Origin: Methanosarcinaceae archaeon
GTDB lineage: Archaea; Halobacteriota; Methanosarcinia; Methanosarcinales; Methanosarcinaceae
Direction: 5' to 3'
Assembly: GCA_030655675.1 (NCBI GenBank)
Contig: JAUSPM010000190.1
Location: 1-17,931 of the forward strand
Length of the DNA stretch: 17,931 nucleotides
Each line of letters opens with the position of its first letter. Position 1 is the first letter of the stretch. The notes under the pieces are model-generated. The model was not told the DNA's origin. It saw only the letters and a list, made by a program, of their open reading frames with translations, and searched no databases. A program made the translations under genes and the position numbers. This document shows positions 5,403-14,001 of this stretch, piece by piece.

Positions 5403-8054
5403 TCACCAAACCCTCTTCTTCGCCTCCCTTCTCTTATGCAGGAATTTCTCGAATTCCACAATGAAAAACACCGTGCTGGATACTCCTATAATCCACGCCC
5501 AGTCCTCCAGTCCCAGAGGAGCGGTCTTAAACACAGTATTCATTACCGGATGATACGTGATAAGCATCTGCAATCCAATAACAATCGCTGTGCCAAGTAG
5601 CATGAACTTGTTGGAGAACAATGAGCCTGTCACATAGTCATAAATGGACTTGGAATTATACAAGTAGAATATCTCAAAGAACACAATGGTGTTTAGTGCT
5701 ATCGTGCGGGCTGTATCAAGTCCTCTGCCATTGTTATCTAATTCAAAGAAGAACAACAGGAAGGTGGCAGCCACCATCAGCAGGGATACAAGCACAATTC
5801 TCCACTTTATTACTGGCAACAGAAGCGGCTCATTAGGTCTGCGGGGAGGCCTGTTCAACAATCCCTTCTCCTTTGGTTCCATGACAATTGAGACCCCAAG
5901 CCCTATTGCAGTGATGGTGTTTATCCACAGGATATGCAAAGGCAAAAGTGGAAGCGTGAACCCAAACAAGATGGCTGCCAGTATCATAAGCCCTTCCCCG
6001 GCATTGGTTGGCAGGGTCCACAGTATGATTTTCTGGATCTTGCTGTACACGTCCCGCCCTTCCTCAACAGCAGAGACTATGGATGCAAAATTATCATCAG
6101 CAAGCACCATATCAGACGCCTCCCTGGCAACCTCGGTACCGGAGCGCCCCATGGCAATCCCTATATCAGCAGTCTTCAATGCTGGAGCATCATTGATGCC
6201 GTCACCTGTAACTGCCACAATCTCTCCTTTAGCCTGCAAAAGCTGGACGATACGGAACTTGTGCTCAGGTGCAGTTCTGGCAAATACCGAAACAGTATCC
6301 AGCGCTTCAGTAAGCTGCTCATCAGTCATCTTCTCAATATCGCTGCCGCCCAGTGCGCCTTTTGTCTCTATGCCAAGTTGGGCTGCAATACTCTGGGCTG
6401 TTTTTAAGTGATCGCCTGTGATCATGATGACCCGTATGCCCGCAGTCTTGCATTTCTCGATAGAACGCTTAACCTCTTCCCTGGGCGGGTCGATCATACC
6501 CTGCAATCCCACAAAAACCAGATCATGGATATCCTCTGGCTTTATTTGTTCAACGTCGGCTCCCACCCTTTTGTATGCCATCCCGATGACCCGCAGCCCT
6601 TGTGCAGCCATCTCCTCTGCGGCCTTATGAACACTTTCAGCATCAAGCATACCACTATACTCATAATTGCACAGCTCCATCATCTTCTCAGGCGAGCCTT
6701 TCACATAGATCATCTTGTCGCCTTCAGAATCCACATGCAGTGTTGCCATGTATCTGGTTTCTGACTGGAATGGTATGACATCAAGTCTTGGCATGTGAAA
6801 TTTTCCAGCCTTTAAACCAGCTATCAAAAGCGCTCCCTCTGTGGGGTCGCCATCTATCCCGTTATCCTCTAAAATGGATGCATCATTGCATAGCATACCA
6901 ACTCTTAAGGTCTCGATCAGTGCAGGATTGCTTATGGGCTCCATTCTTAAGTCATTCAGGATGAAGTTTCCTTCAGGTACGTAACCTGCTCCTGTGACGT
7001 GATACTTTTTCCCTGACGTGTATATTTCTGTCACAGTCATCTGGTTTTTTGTTAGTGTTCCTGTTTTGTCAGAGCATATGACCGTGGCCGAACCCAGAGT
7101 TTCCACAGCAGGCATTGTGCGTATAATGGCATTTTTGGATGCCATTGCCTTGATGGCGATTGCAAGTGAAATGGTAATAAGTGCAGGGAGACCTTCTGGG
7201 ATTGCTGCTACTGCCAGGCTGACAGCGGCAAGGAATATCTCCACTGTCTCCATCCCCCTGAGGATGCCGACCACGAACGTGAACAGCGATATCAGCAGAA
7301 TAACCACTGAGAGGATTAAACTTAAGCTTGCAATCTTTTTTACAAGTGGTGTGGCCATATCACCACTATGCCTGATAAATTCGGATATCTTGCCTATTTC
7401 GGTATCCTTTGCCGTTGCAACAACAATACCCCTGCCCAATCCCTGAGTTATCAGGGTGCCTGCAAAGAGCATGTTCTTCTGGTCAGCAGGCGGGATGTTC
7501 TCCTTTTCAATAGGGTCAGTAATCTTTTCCGCAGCCATGGATTCTCCGGTCAGCAGGGATTCATCCGCCCTTAGATTTTTCACATAAAAGGCGCGCAGGT
7601 CTGCAGGCACCCTATCACCGGCTTCTAACAGAACGACATCGCCTGCAACCAGTTCCCTGCTGTGTATTGTCCGGCGCTGGCCGTTTCTGATGACACTGGC
7701 CTCGGGCACCAGCATCTTTGCAAGGGATTCAAGGGCACGCTCGGCTTTATACTCCTGGATAAAACCGATGATGGCATTGGCAAACACAACCGCCAGAATG
7801 ACTGTCATGTCTGCATATTCCTTTAAAAAGAACGTCACTATTGCAGCGGCGATCAGTACATATATCAGCGGGCTTGCGAACTGTTTCAGGAACTTGTATA
7901 CAGGTCCGTGCTCCTTTTTTGGCTCGACCTCATTGTATCCATCCCTTACAAGCCTGTTTGCCGCTTCTTGCTGGGTGATGCCTTCCAGACTGCTCTGCAA
8001 AAGTGAAATAATTTCATCTGCAGGAATATGATACCACTTTACCTCGCTCACCAT
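5403..8054 (-). CDS. P2-type cation-transporting ATPase
   Basis: An ATP-driven cation pump in the membrane, 883 residues, full length. In order: an N-terminal cation-ATPase domain (WYHIPADEIISLL, 7-19), M1-M2, the actuator domain with LTGES (168-172), M4 with PEGLP (286-290), the phosphorylation motif DKTGT (D329), the nucleotide-binding KGSPE (451-455), TGD (545-547), the hinge TGDGIND (615-621), then M5-M10. PEGLP with N683/E686 in M5 places it with Ca2+/Na+-type P2 pumps. However, M6 reads WINTITAIGLG, so the aspartate of the usual NxxTD motif is alanine (A715). The transported ion therefore cannot be named; a monovalent cation or proton role is possible. It has no ribosome-binding site and a well-placed TATA box, so it is probably leaderless. 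Its codons look richer in G/C than those of its neighbours. Confidence 0.93.
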   Translation of the reverse strand: MVSEVKWYHIPADEIISLLQSSLEGITQQEAANRLVRDGYNEVEPKKEHGPVYKFLKQFASPLIYVLIAAAIVTFFLKEYADMTVILAVVFANAIIGFIQEYKAERALESLAKMLVPEASVIRNGQRRTIHSRELVAGDVVLLEAGDRVPADLRAFYVKNLRADESLLTGESMAAEKITDPIEKENIPPADQKNMLFAGTLITQGLGRGIVVATAKDTEIGKISEFIRHSGDMATPLVKKIASLSLILSVVILLISLFTFVVGILRGMETVEIFLAAVSLAVAAIPEGLPALITISLAIAIKAMASKNAIIRTMPAVETLGSATVICSDKTGTLTKNQMTVTEIYTSGKKYHVTGAGYVPEGNFILNDLRMEPISNPALIETLRVGMLCNDASILEDNGIDGDPTEGALLIAGLKAGKFHMPRLDVIPFQSETRYMATLHVDSEGDKMIYVKGSPEKMMELCNYEYSGMLDAESVHKAAEEMAAQGLRVIGMAYKRVGADVEQIKPEDIHDLVFVGLQGMIDPPREEVKRSIEKCKTAGIRVIMITGDHLKTAQSIAAQLGIETKGALGGSDIEKMTDEQLTEALDTVSVFARTAPEHKFRIVQLLQAKGEIVAVTGDGINDAPALKTADIGIAMGRSGTEVAREASDMVLADDNFASIVSAVEEGRDVYSKIQKIILWTLPTNAGEGLMILAAILFGFTLPLLPLHILWINTITAIGLGVSIVMEPKEKGLLNRPPRRPNEPLLLPVIKWRIVLVSLLMVAATFLLFFFELDNNGRGLDTARTIALNTIVFFEIFYLYNSKSIYDYVTGSLFSNKFMLLGTAIVIGLQMLITYHPVMNTVFKTAPLGLEDWAWIIGVSSTVFFIVEFEKFLHKRREAKKRVW

Positions 8055-8401
8055 GTAGTATAAGAGGAAGTCAGATTATTAATATCTTTTTGCAGATTAA
8101 TTGAAAAAAAGTTGTGGGTGGTTGTATTGAAGTGATATGATATGTTATTGTAGAATCCAGATATATTCTATTTGTGTTCCAAGGTCATTCCGATAGAAAA
8201 GCATATATTGTAATTTGTAGTTATTTCATTATTACATTATTTTGTTTTTAGACTATAGTTTTATTGGAGTTATCATGAATCAAAAGAAATTAAAAATATT
8301 TGTATTAATTTAACTGTCAAAATTGGACTATTAGTGATTTTCAAAATTGGGAAGATGGCGTATAAAATATATACTGTTAAAAATTACAATGGGAACTCCA
8401 T
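8055..8401. promoter_or_regulatory. Divergent promoter region P-type ATPase / PsiE-like gene
   Basis: A 347-base AT-rich gap without a convincing gene. For the ATPase (minus), an A-rich BRE-like AAAAAG (8091-8086) adjoins a TATA-like sequence (8085-8078) whose centre is about 27 bases from the ATG, right for a leaderless transcript. For the PsiE-like gene (plus), TATAAAAT lies at 8361-8368, predicting a leader of only 10-14 bases. Upstream of that box a 10-bp direct repeat TCAAAATTGG occurs at 8317-8326 and 8341-8350, 24 bases apart, with the second copy ending 10 bases before the TATA box. This is a plausible tandem binding site for an activator or repressor. Confidence 0.5.
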
Positions 8402-8791
8402 ATGAAAAAAGAAGTAATGAAAAATCTAATAATGCTACCTGTAAAATTACTTGCCTCAGTAATTGCCTTAATGATACTGATAAGGTTCTTTTATGTTTTT
8501 TTAAGTTTCATGCAGAACCCTTATGTTGAAGATATTTATTTCCCCTACTCTGCTGTGAAATATATTCTAACGTCATTGATACTGCTTGAACTTTTTATAC
8601 TAACACTTCATTTTATAACCGACGAGGTCATTGATCCTAATATAATCATTATAATTGTCATGACTGTCATCGGAAGGGATATAATTGTCATGGATTTTAG
8701 CGAATTAGATTACAAAAATATTATTGCAATCGGGTTTTTATTTGCCATCACAATAGCAGGCCTCTATATTATGAGGCTAAAAGAAAAATAA
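8402..8791 (+). CDS. PsiE-like small membrane protein
   Basis: A 129-residue protein with four predicted membrane helices (about 11-33, 47-68, 75-95 and 103-123). The pattern LILLELFILTLHFI, followed by an Ile-rich helix ending VIGRDIIVMD, fits the PsiE family, named after an E. coli phosphate-starvation-inducible gene whose biochemical role is unknown. The start at 8402 has only a weak GGGA upstream but lies a short distance after a clear TATA box. The gene is separated by 201 bases from the next gene, which has its own promoter, so it is probably monocistronic. Family assignment rests on overall pattern and length. Another four-helix family is possible. Confidence 0.65.
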   Translation: MKKEVMKNLIMLPVKLLASVIALMILIRFFYVFLSFMQNPYVEDIYFPYSAVKYILTSLILLELFILTLHFITDEVIDPNIIIIIVMTVIGRDIIVMDFSELDYKNIIAIGFLFAITIAGLYIMRLKEK

Positions 8792-8950
8792 TTTTCGTGC
8801 ATCAACATTTATGCTTTCGACTTTAATCAGTGTATCATTATTCTCCAAAACCATATTTTATTTGCAATATGGACTTTTCCGCTACTGTTAACGAACCAAA
8901 AAAATATTTACGTGAAACGGCCCATGTTCATGGCAATTCTTTCAAAATAA

Positions 8951-8985
8951 GTATATAGAATCAAACACAAATCTTAGCACAGGAG
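8951..8985 (+). promoter_or_regulatory. Promoter and ribosome-binding site of the glucan phosphorylase gene
   Basis: TATATA at 8952-8957 predicts transcription from about 8980. AGGAG at 8981-8985 then sits 7 bases before the ATG at 8993, so the leader would be very short and consist almost only of the ribosome-binding site. The rest of the gap from 8792 holds A- and T-rich sequence and a short imperfect GCCCATG/CATGGC dyad near 8920-8937. Confidence 0.5.
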
Positions 8986-8992
8986 TGGGAAA

Positions 8993-10708
8993 ATGACACA
9001 ATTCAATAAAGGGATCGATAAAAAAGATCGGATAATAGCATATTACTCAATGGAAATAGGGCTTGATAATCGCATTCCAACATACAGCGGCGGACTTGGC
9101 GTGCTGGCAGGAGATACTATACGGTCATGTGCAGACCTTGGCGTGCCTATAGTGGGGGTCACATTATTGAGTGAAATGGGATATTTCTACCAGAAACTTG
9201 ACCCCGATGGTAACCAGATAGAAATGCCAGTATCCTGGAATAAAGACAACTTCCTGACACTTCTGCCTGCAAAAACGAACCTGCACATACAAGGGAGAAA
9301 TGTCACAGTGCAGGTCTGGCAGTATACCGTAACAGGTGTGGGGGGTGCTACAGTTCCAGTATACCTGCTTGATACAAACATTGAGGGAAATTCAGAATAC
9401 GACCGCGCCATCACAGGCTATCTGTATGGCGGAGATCTGCGGTATCGTTTCGCGCAGGAAATGGTGCTCGGGATTGCAGGGGTCAGTATACTCAAAGAAC
9501 TGGGTCATACCGGCATAAGGAAATATCACATGAACGAGGGGCATGCCGCTCTGTTGACCCTGGAATTGCTGGAGCGAGACAAGGCCGACAATAATAAGCC
9601 AGCCTATGACCCACACAACGTGAGGAAGATGTGTGTTTTCACCACCCATACACCTGTTCCTGCAGGTCATGACAAGTTCCCGTCCAGTATTGTCCGGGAT
9701 ATGTACGGCAATATCTCACGCTTTGATATGGATGATGAAATACACACAGACGGCATGCTGAATATGACACTCCTTGCATTGCGTATGAGTCGCTTTGTCA
9801 ATGGTGTGGCAAAGAAACATACTGAAGTCTCAAGAAGCATGTTCCCTGGATACAGTATAGATTCAATCACAAATGGGGTCCACTCCTCTACCTGGGTATG
9901 TGAACCATTTGCAAAATTATATGATAAGTACATGCCAGGATGGCGAACTGATCCATTCACTCTTCGATATGCCCTCAGCATACCAAATCCTGAGATATGG
10001 GATGCTCATATGGTGGCGAAAAAGAGATTGATCAATAAAGTCAACAATCTGACCAACGCAGGAATGGATCATGATGTATTGACTATAGGATTTGCACGAC
10101 GGGCAACCGCATATAAACGGATGGAACTACTGTTTCATGATGTTGAGAGGCTGGTTCGTATCAATAACAACGCGGGTGAGATCCAGATAATCTTTGCAGG
10201 CAAAGCCCATCCTGCCGATTTAGGTGGAAAGGAAACCATCAGACGCATCCATGACCGCATAAAAGAATTGAGTGGTAAGATAAAGATAGCATATCTTCCA
10301 AATTATGATATGGATCTTTCAAAATTGATGATCTCCGGTGTAGACGTATGGCTGAACACACCGCAGAGGCCCATGGAAGCATCAGGGACAAGTGGCATGA
10401 AGGCATGCCATAACGGTGTCCTAAATCTCAGCGTGTTTGATGGCTGGTGGCTTGAAGGGTATATAAAAGGCGCTACCGGATGGGGTATAGGTCTAAAGCC
10501 CACTGATATAAAAGAAGAAATAGTAACTGATAATGCGGCGGATGCAAGTGATCTGTATGATAAGCTCGAACATGAGATAGTACCCATGTTTTACAATGAC
10601 AAGCCAAAATGGATGGATATGGTATGCCACAGTATTGCGCTTAATGCATCGTTCTTCAATACACACCGGATGATTCAGCAATATATCACAAATGCGTATT
10701 GTCACTGA
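8993..10708 (+). CDS. glgP: Alpha-glucan phosphorylase (short form)
   Basis: Cytoplasmic PLP-dependent enzyme that releases glucose 1-phosphate from glycogen or maltodextrin with phosphate (EC 2.4.1.1). Visible motifs are YSGGLGVLAGD near residues 31-41, NEGHAALL at 181-188, the FTTHTPVPAGHD block, and the cofactor segment EASGTSGMKACHNG, in which K470 is the expected Schiff-base lysine. DGWWLEGY and GWGIG follow. At 571 residues it belongs to the short archaeal/Thermotoga-type phosphorylases, well below the roughly 800 of E. coli MalP/GlgP. A good AGGAG precedes the ATG. It is the only obvious metabolic enzyme in the window and has its own promoter. It implies a glycogen store in the host; no glycogen synthase or debranching enzyme is visible nearby. 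Confidence 0.93.
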   Translation: MTQFNKGIDKKDRIIAYYSMEIGLDNRIPTYSGGLGVLAGDTIRSCADLGVPIVGVTLLSEMGYFYQKLDPDGNQIEMPVSWNKDNFLTLLPAKTNLHIQGRNVTVQVWQYTVTGVGGATVPVYLLDTNIEGNSEYDRAITGYLYGGDLRYRFAQEMVLGIAGVSILKELGHTGIRKYHMNEGHAALLTLELLERDKADNNKPAYDPHNVRKMCVFTTHTPVPAGHDKFPSSIVRDMYGNISRFDMDDEIHTDGMLNMTLLALRMSRFVNGVAKKHTEVSRSMFPGYSIDSITNGVHSSTWVCEPFAKLYDKYMPGWRTDPFTLRYALSIPNPEIWDAHMVAKKRLINKVNNLTNAGMDHDVLTIGFARRATAYKRMELLFHDVERLVRINNNAGEIQIIFAGKAHPADLGGKETIRRIHDRIKELSGKIKIAYLPNYDMDLSKLMISGVDVWLNTPQRPMEASGTSGMKACHNGVLNLSVFDGWWLEGYIKGATGWGIGLKPTDIKEEIVTDNAADASDLYDKLEHEIVPMFYNDKPKWMDMVCHSIALNASFFNTHRMIQQYITNAYCH

Positions 10709-10800
10709 TGAGGCATTCTATCTTGTCTTGTGAACTACTCCCATTTGCCGCTATGCGGAGAGAAATAAGTATTCTGTTTCATTTCCCGTTTGCCCAAAGA

Positions 10801-10849
10801 TTTTATATGTTGCAAAACTAATAAAAAGGAAAAATATCGTTATCAGGAG
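10801..10849 (+). promoter_or_regulatory. Promoter and ribosome-binding site of the mscS-APC operon
   Basis: TTTATATG at 10802-10809 is a fair archaeal TATA box, predicting a start near 10832. AGGAG at 10845-10849 is 7 bases before the ATG at 10857. The rest of the gap after glgP shows only a small CCGC-TAT-GCGG hairpin near 10749-10759, without a T-run. Confidence 0.45.
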
Positions 10850-10856
10850 TCAATTT

Positions 10857-11660
10857 ATGGCCATCCTTAATCAAGAACAATTATACTTGTTTTATAAAGA
10901 TATACTATTTTTTATTGTGATCATAGTAGCTGCCATAGCACTCGTAACAATATCACGCACCTTGATAAATAAGACAATGAAATCAAGGAATCCGTATTTT
11001 GCCGCACACATAAAGTATTATGCATCTATACTGATATGGACAGTGGCCATCATTCTCGGTATAAAGCAAGCGGGAATCTCAACAGATATTCTGATACTGC
11101 TAATAGGGCTTGTAGGTGTCGGTTTTATTGTTTCTGCATCATACGTTCTCCAGAATTTTGTATCCCGCACATTCCTGAATATGCAGATGCAATATAAGAC
11201 AGGCGACATAATTTCAATAAAAGAGTTCAGTGGAAAAATAATTGAAATAACTGACCTCAATACTGTCCTGCTGGATAACGAAGGCAACCTTGTGGCAGTT
11301 CCCAATGTCCTGTTCCTGAAGGAAATATGGATCAAGCATAAATTGTCTGGTTATGAAATGACGCTTCCGATCATCATAAAAAAGGAAATCGACGCAGTCA
11401 GTTTCGAAAAGGAATTACTGGATTCAATTAAATCAATGAAAAAATATTTCAAGAAAGAACCAGGGGTTGTCACCACAAAGATGGGAGATAAGATAACAGA
11501 ACTCACGTTGACCCTGAATCTGAAAGACCCGGAGAAAAAGAGCATCGTAACCGTGGAGGCAAACGAAATTCTCGGTAGGTTGATAACACAATTCACCGAG
11601 AATACGGAAAAAGAAAAAAGTGAGACCCAGATAAAGGAGCTTAAGGACATATCGCAATGA
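10857..11660 (+). CDS. Divergent MscS family channel coupled to an APC permease (third of four)
   Basis: A 267-residue MscS-like membrane protein. Helices fall at about 16-35, 53-70 and 77-107. TM3 is atypical (GLVGVGFIVSASYVLQNFVSR), lacking the dense Gly/Ala pattern of MscS pores. The beta domain is recognisable from KTGDIISIKEFSGKIIEI, with VPNVLFLKE at the IPN position. The C-terminus is highly charged and lysine/glutamate-rich, ending in a probable helix or coiled coil. A strong AGGAG precedes the ATG. The last bases overlap the next gene as ATGA (11657-11660), so this channel and the permease are made together. The loss of pore features raises the possibility of a regulatory or low-conductance role. 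MscS membership is likely, not certain. Confidence 0.8.
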   Translation: MAILNQEQLYLFYKDILFFIVIIVAAIALVTISRTLINKTMKSRNPYFAAHIKYYASILIWTVAIILGIKQAGISTDILILLIGLVGVGFIVSASYVLQNFVSRTFLNMQMQYKTGDIISIKEFSGKIIEITDLNTVLLDNEGNLVAVPNVLFLKEIWIKHKLSGYEMTLPIIIKKEIDAVSFEKELLDSIKSMKKYFKKEPGVVTTKMGDKITELTLTLNLKDPEKKSIVTVEANEILGRLITQFTENTEKEKSETQIKELKDISQ

Positions 11661-13879
11661 ACACTAAGGTGGAACTCAGCCGTGAGATGGGCGTCATAAG
11701 CGCCATGATGATCGGCGTAGGAGCAATGATCGGGGCCGGAATATTCGTTCTCACAGGTATTGCAGCAGGAACTGCAGGCCCCGGACTGATGCTTGTTTTC
11801 CTCCTGAACGGAATAGTGACCATGTTCACTGCCATGACGTATGCAGAACTGAGCTCAGCCATCCCGGAAGCAGGTGGAGGATACATGTGGGTCAAACATG
11901 CGCTGCCCAGTATCAATGGGTTCCTGAGCGGCTGGATGAGCTGGTTTGCCCATGCGGTGGCAGGCAGCCTGTACGCGCTGGGTTTCGGGGCATATTTCGG
12001 TCTTTTGCTTGCAAACTATAACATATCAGTCTTCGGATTATCCGAGGCAGGTCTGACCAAGTTCCTTGCAGTTGTCATTGCACTGGTCTTTATCTATATC
12101 AATTACAGGGGGGCATCCGAGACAGGGAAAATTGCCATAGTCATAGGTGTTTTGAAACTGGTCATACTCGGGATCTTTATCGCATCCGGCATTTACACTA
12201 TGTACTACAGCCCGGACTGGTTCTCCAATTTCAATCCGTTCCTGCCCAATGGATTTGGCGGTGTGTTCATGGCCATGGGCCTGACATTTATCGCTTTTGA
12301 AGGGTATGAGGTGATAGCCCAGACCGCAGAAGAGATCAAGGATCCTAAAAAGAACCTGCCTAAAGCTATTTTTCTCTCGATGGTTGTGGTCATACCTATA
12401 TACCTGCTGGTGGCATTCGTTTCCATTGGTGCTCTGGACACGGATATTCCGACCTGGCAGTTTCTGGGGCAGCACAAGGAACTGGGGCTGCTTGAAGCTG
12501 CACGCCAGTTCATGCCCTTCGGCACTTTTTTGTTGCTTATAGGCGGACTCATCTCTACCATGTCAGCCTTGAACGCCACAACATTTTCCTCAACCCGCGT
12601 ATCCTTTGCAATGGGGAGGGATTTCAATTTACCCAGTATCTTCAAAAAGATCCATCCGATACGAAAAACCCCGTATTCTGCATTATTCATTTCAGGTGCC
12701 CTGATAATTTTCATGGCTGTCAGTCTTCCAATTGAGGATGTGGCGAGTGCTGCCGATATCATGTTCTTGCTCCTGTTCATGCAGGTCAATATAGCGGCAA
12801 TAGTCATTCGTAAAAAATTCGGACATGAACTTGAATACGGCTATAAGATGCCTTTTTTTCCGCTCATCCCCATACTTGGAATAATCACCCAGTTATTCCT
12901 TGCAGTCTACATGTTCAAATACAGCCCCACTGCCTGGTATGCAACAATTATCTGGATTGCGATCGGTTTTTTCATTTATTTTGGTTATTCCATCAAAAAA
13001 GAGGAGGTTGAAAAAGGAAAGATCGCAAGGATGGTCACGCCGGGTGATTTCCGGGTTGTGGTCTCGCTTTCAAAACTGGAGAATGTCAGACCCCTGGTGG
13101 CCATAGGGTCGGCAATAGCAAAAGCACAGGAAAGCGAGGTTGTTGCATTGCATGTGATAGGGGTTCCCCACCAGACATTCCTTGAAACAGGGAGTAAGTT
13201 CATCGAAAATTCACAGCCAATACTTGAAAAAGCAATAGCGACCGGTAAAGAGTTTGATGTTCCTGTTGTTAAGAAGATAGTGGTCTCGCATGATATTTCG
13301 GTAGCCATCCTTGATGTCGCAACCTCTGGAAAAAGCAATATCATATTGATGGGGGCAACTGATAAGTTGTTCAGGGGAAAGGTCAAACAGAGCATCCCAC
13401 ATAAGGTGATGCGAAAAGCCAATTGCGATGTGGGGATATATTTCGCCAAAAACTATCTCAATGTAAAAAGGATACTGATCCCGATAGGACTTGGCGAACA
13501 TTCTTACCGGGTTGAGATCGCCGAGAAACTCATGAACTTCTTTAATGCAGAGTTGACGCTTTATACCGTGGTAAAAGATGAGGGATTAATCTCGGTAGCA
13601 AAGGCAAAACACGAGGAAGCGGCTAAATTGGTGGAGCGCAAGGTCAACAGTGAGGTTGAGGTTGCATTGTCCATTGAAAATGCGGTATTGGAAAAGTCGA
13701 AGAATTATGACCTTATGATAATGGGTCCATCGACTGAATGGGTAATGCATGATGTCCTGTTCGGCTCCCTTCCCGACAAGATCACAAGGGAATCAAAGTG
13801 TAATGTGCTTATCCTGAAACAGCCTGAGCAGCATGCAGAATCATGGCTGGGGATGATCTATGGCAGGATCAGAAAATAG
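11657..13879 (+). CDS. APC family amino acid permease with two universal stress protein domains
   Basis: A 740-residue membrane transporter. Residues 1 to about 455 form the APC amino-acid/polyamine/cation fold: TM1 has GVGAMIGAGIFVLTG, followed by the conserved AELSSAIPEAGGGYMWV and a TM6 region with FIAFEGYEVIAQTAEEI. The cytoplasmic C-terminus carries two UspA-like domains starting near 465 and 603. The second has an ATP-binding-type glycine pattern (MGPSTEWVMHDVLFGSLP). The first keeps MGAT but lacks the later G-S, so it may not bind nucleotide. This layout is known in archaeal and bacterial cationic amino-acid transporters. The substrate cannot be read from sequence. USP domains are usually taken as stress or energy sensors acting on the transporter. 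It overlaps the upstream MscS-like gene by four bases. Confidence 0.93.
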   Translation: MNTKVELSREMGVISAMMIGVGAMIGAGIFVLTGIAAGTAGPGLMLVFLLNGIVTMFTAMTYAELSSAIPEAGGGYMWVKHALPSINGFLSGWMSWFAHAVAGSLYALGFGAYFGLLLANYNISVFGLSEAGLTKFLAVVIALVFIYINYRGASETGKIAIVIGVLKLVILGIFIASGIYTMYYSPDWFSNFNPFLPNGFGGVFMAMGLTFIAFEGYEVIAQTAEEIKDPKKNLPKAIFLSMVVVIPIYLLVAFVSIGALDTDIPTWQFLGQHKELGLLEAARQFMPFGTFLLLIGGLISTMSALNATTFSSTRVSFAMGRDFNLPSIFKKIHPIRKTPYSALFISGALIIFMAVSLPIEDVASAADIMFLLLFMQVNIAAIVIRKKFGHELEYGYKMPFFPLIPILGIITQLFLAVYMFKYSPTAWYATIIWIAIGFFIYFGYSIKKEEVEKGKIARMVTPGDFRVVVSLSKLENVRPLVAIGSAIAKAQESEVVALHVIGVPHQTFLETGSKFIENSQPILEKAIATGKEFDVPVVKKIVVSHDISVAILDVATSGKSNIILMGATDKLFRGKVKQSIPHKVMRKANCDVGIYFAKNYLNVKRILIPIGLGEHSYRVEIAEKLMNFFNAELTLYTVVKDEGLISVAKAKHEEAAKLVERKVNSEVEVALSIENAVLEKSKNYDLMIMGPSTEWVMHDVLFGSLPDKITRESKCNVLILKQPEQHAESWLGMIYGRIRK

Positions 13880-14001
13880 ATTGCATGCATGAATTTACTA
13901 TGACGGAAGCCTAACCCCCACAAAACAGCGAAGGGGCAGAATATTGTGCTTAATAAAGGATATAATATTTCATCTCATATCGAAGTTCTAATTTCATTAT
14001 C
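13880..14001. other. Convergent gap between the APC and LPG-type genes
   Basis: A short gap of 122 bases between converging genes. It is AT-rich, with alternating A and T runs in the right half (13950-14000) that could end transcripts from either side. No strong hairpin and no gene were seen. Confidence 0.4.

Noticed and set aside
5686..6411. 241-codon plus-strand frame opposite the P-type ATPase
   Set aside because: It lies wholly antisense to strongly conserved ATPase motifs (hinge region and membrane part), has no domain of its own, and is explained as a shadow of the real gene.
5403..8054. Calling the ATPase a Ca2+ pump
   Set aside because: PEGLP fits, but the M6 aspartate needed for a SERCA-like site is alanine, so the ion cannot be named.
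12205..12807. 200-codon minus-strand frame opposite the APC permease
   Set aside because: Antisense shadow of conserved membrane helices; no ribosome-binding site or recognisable family.
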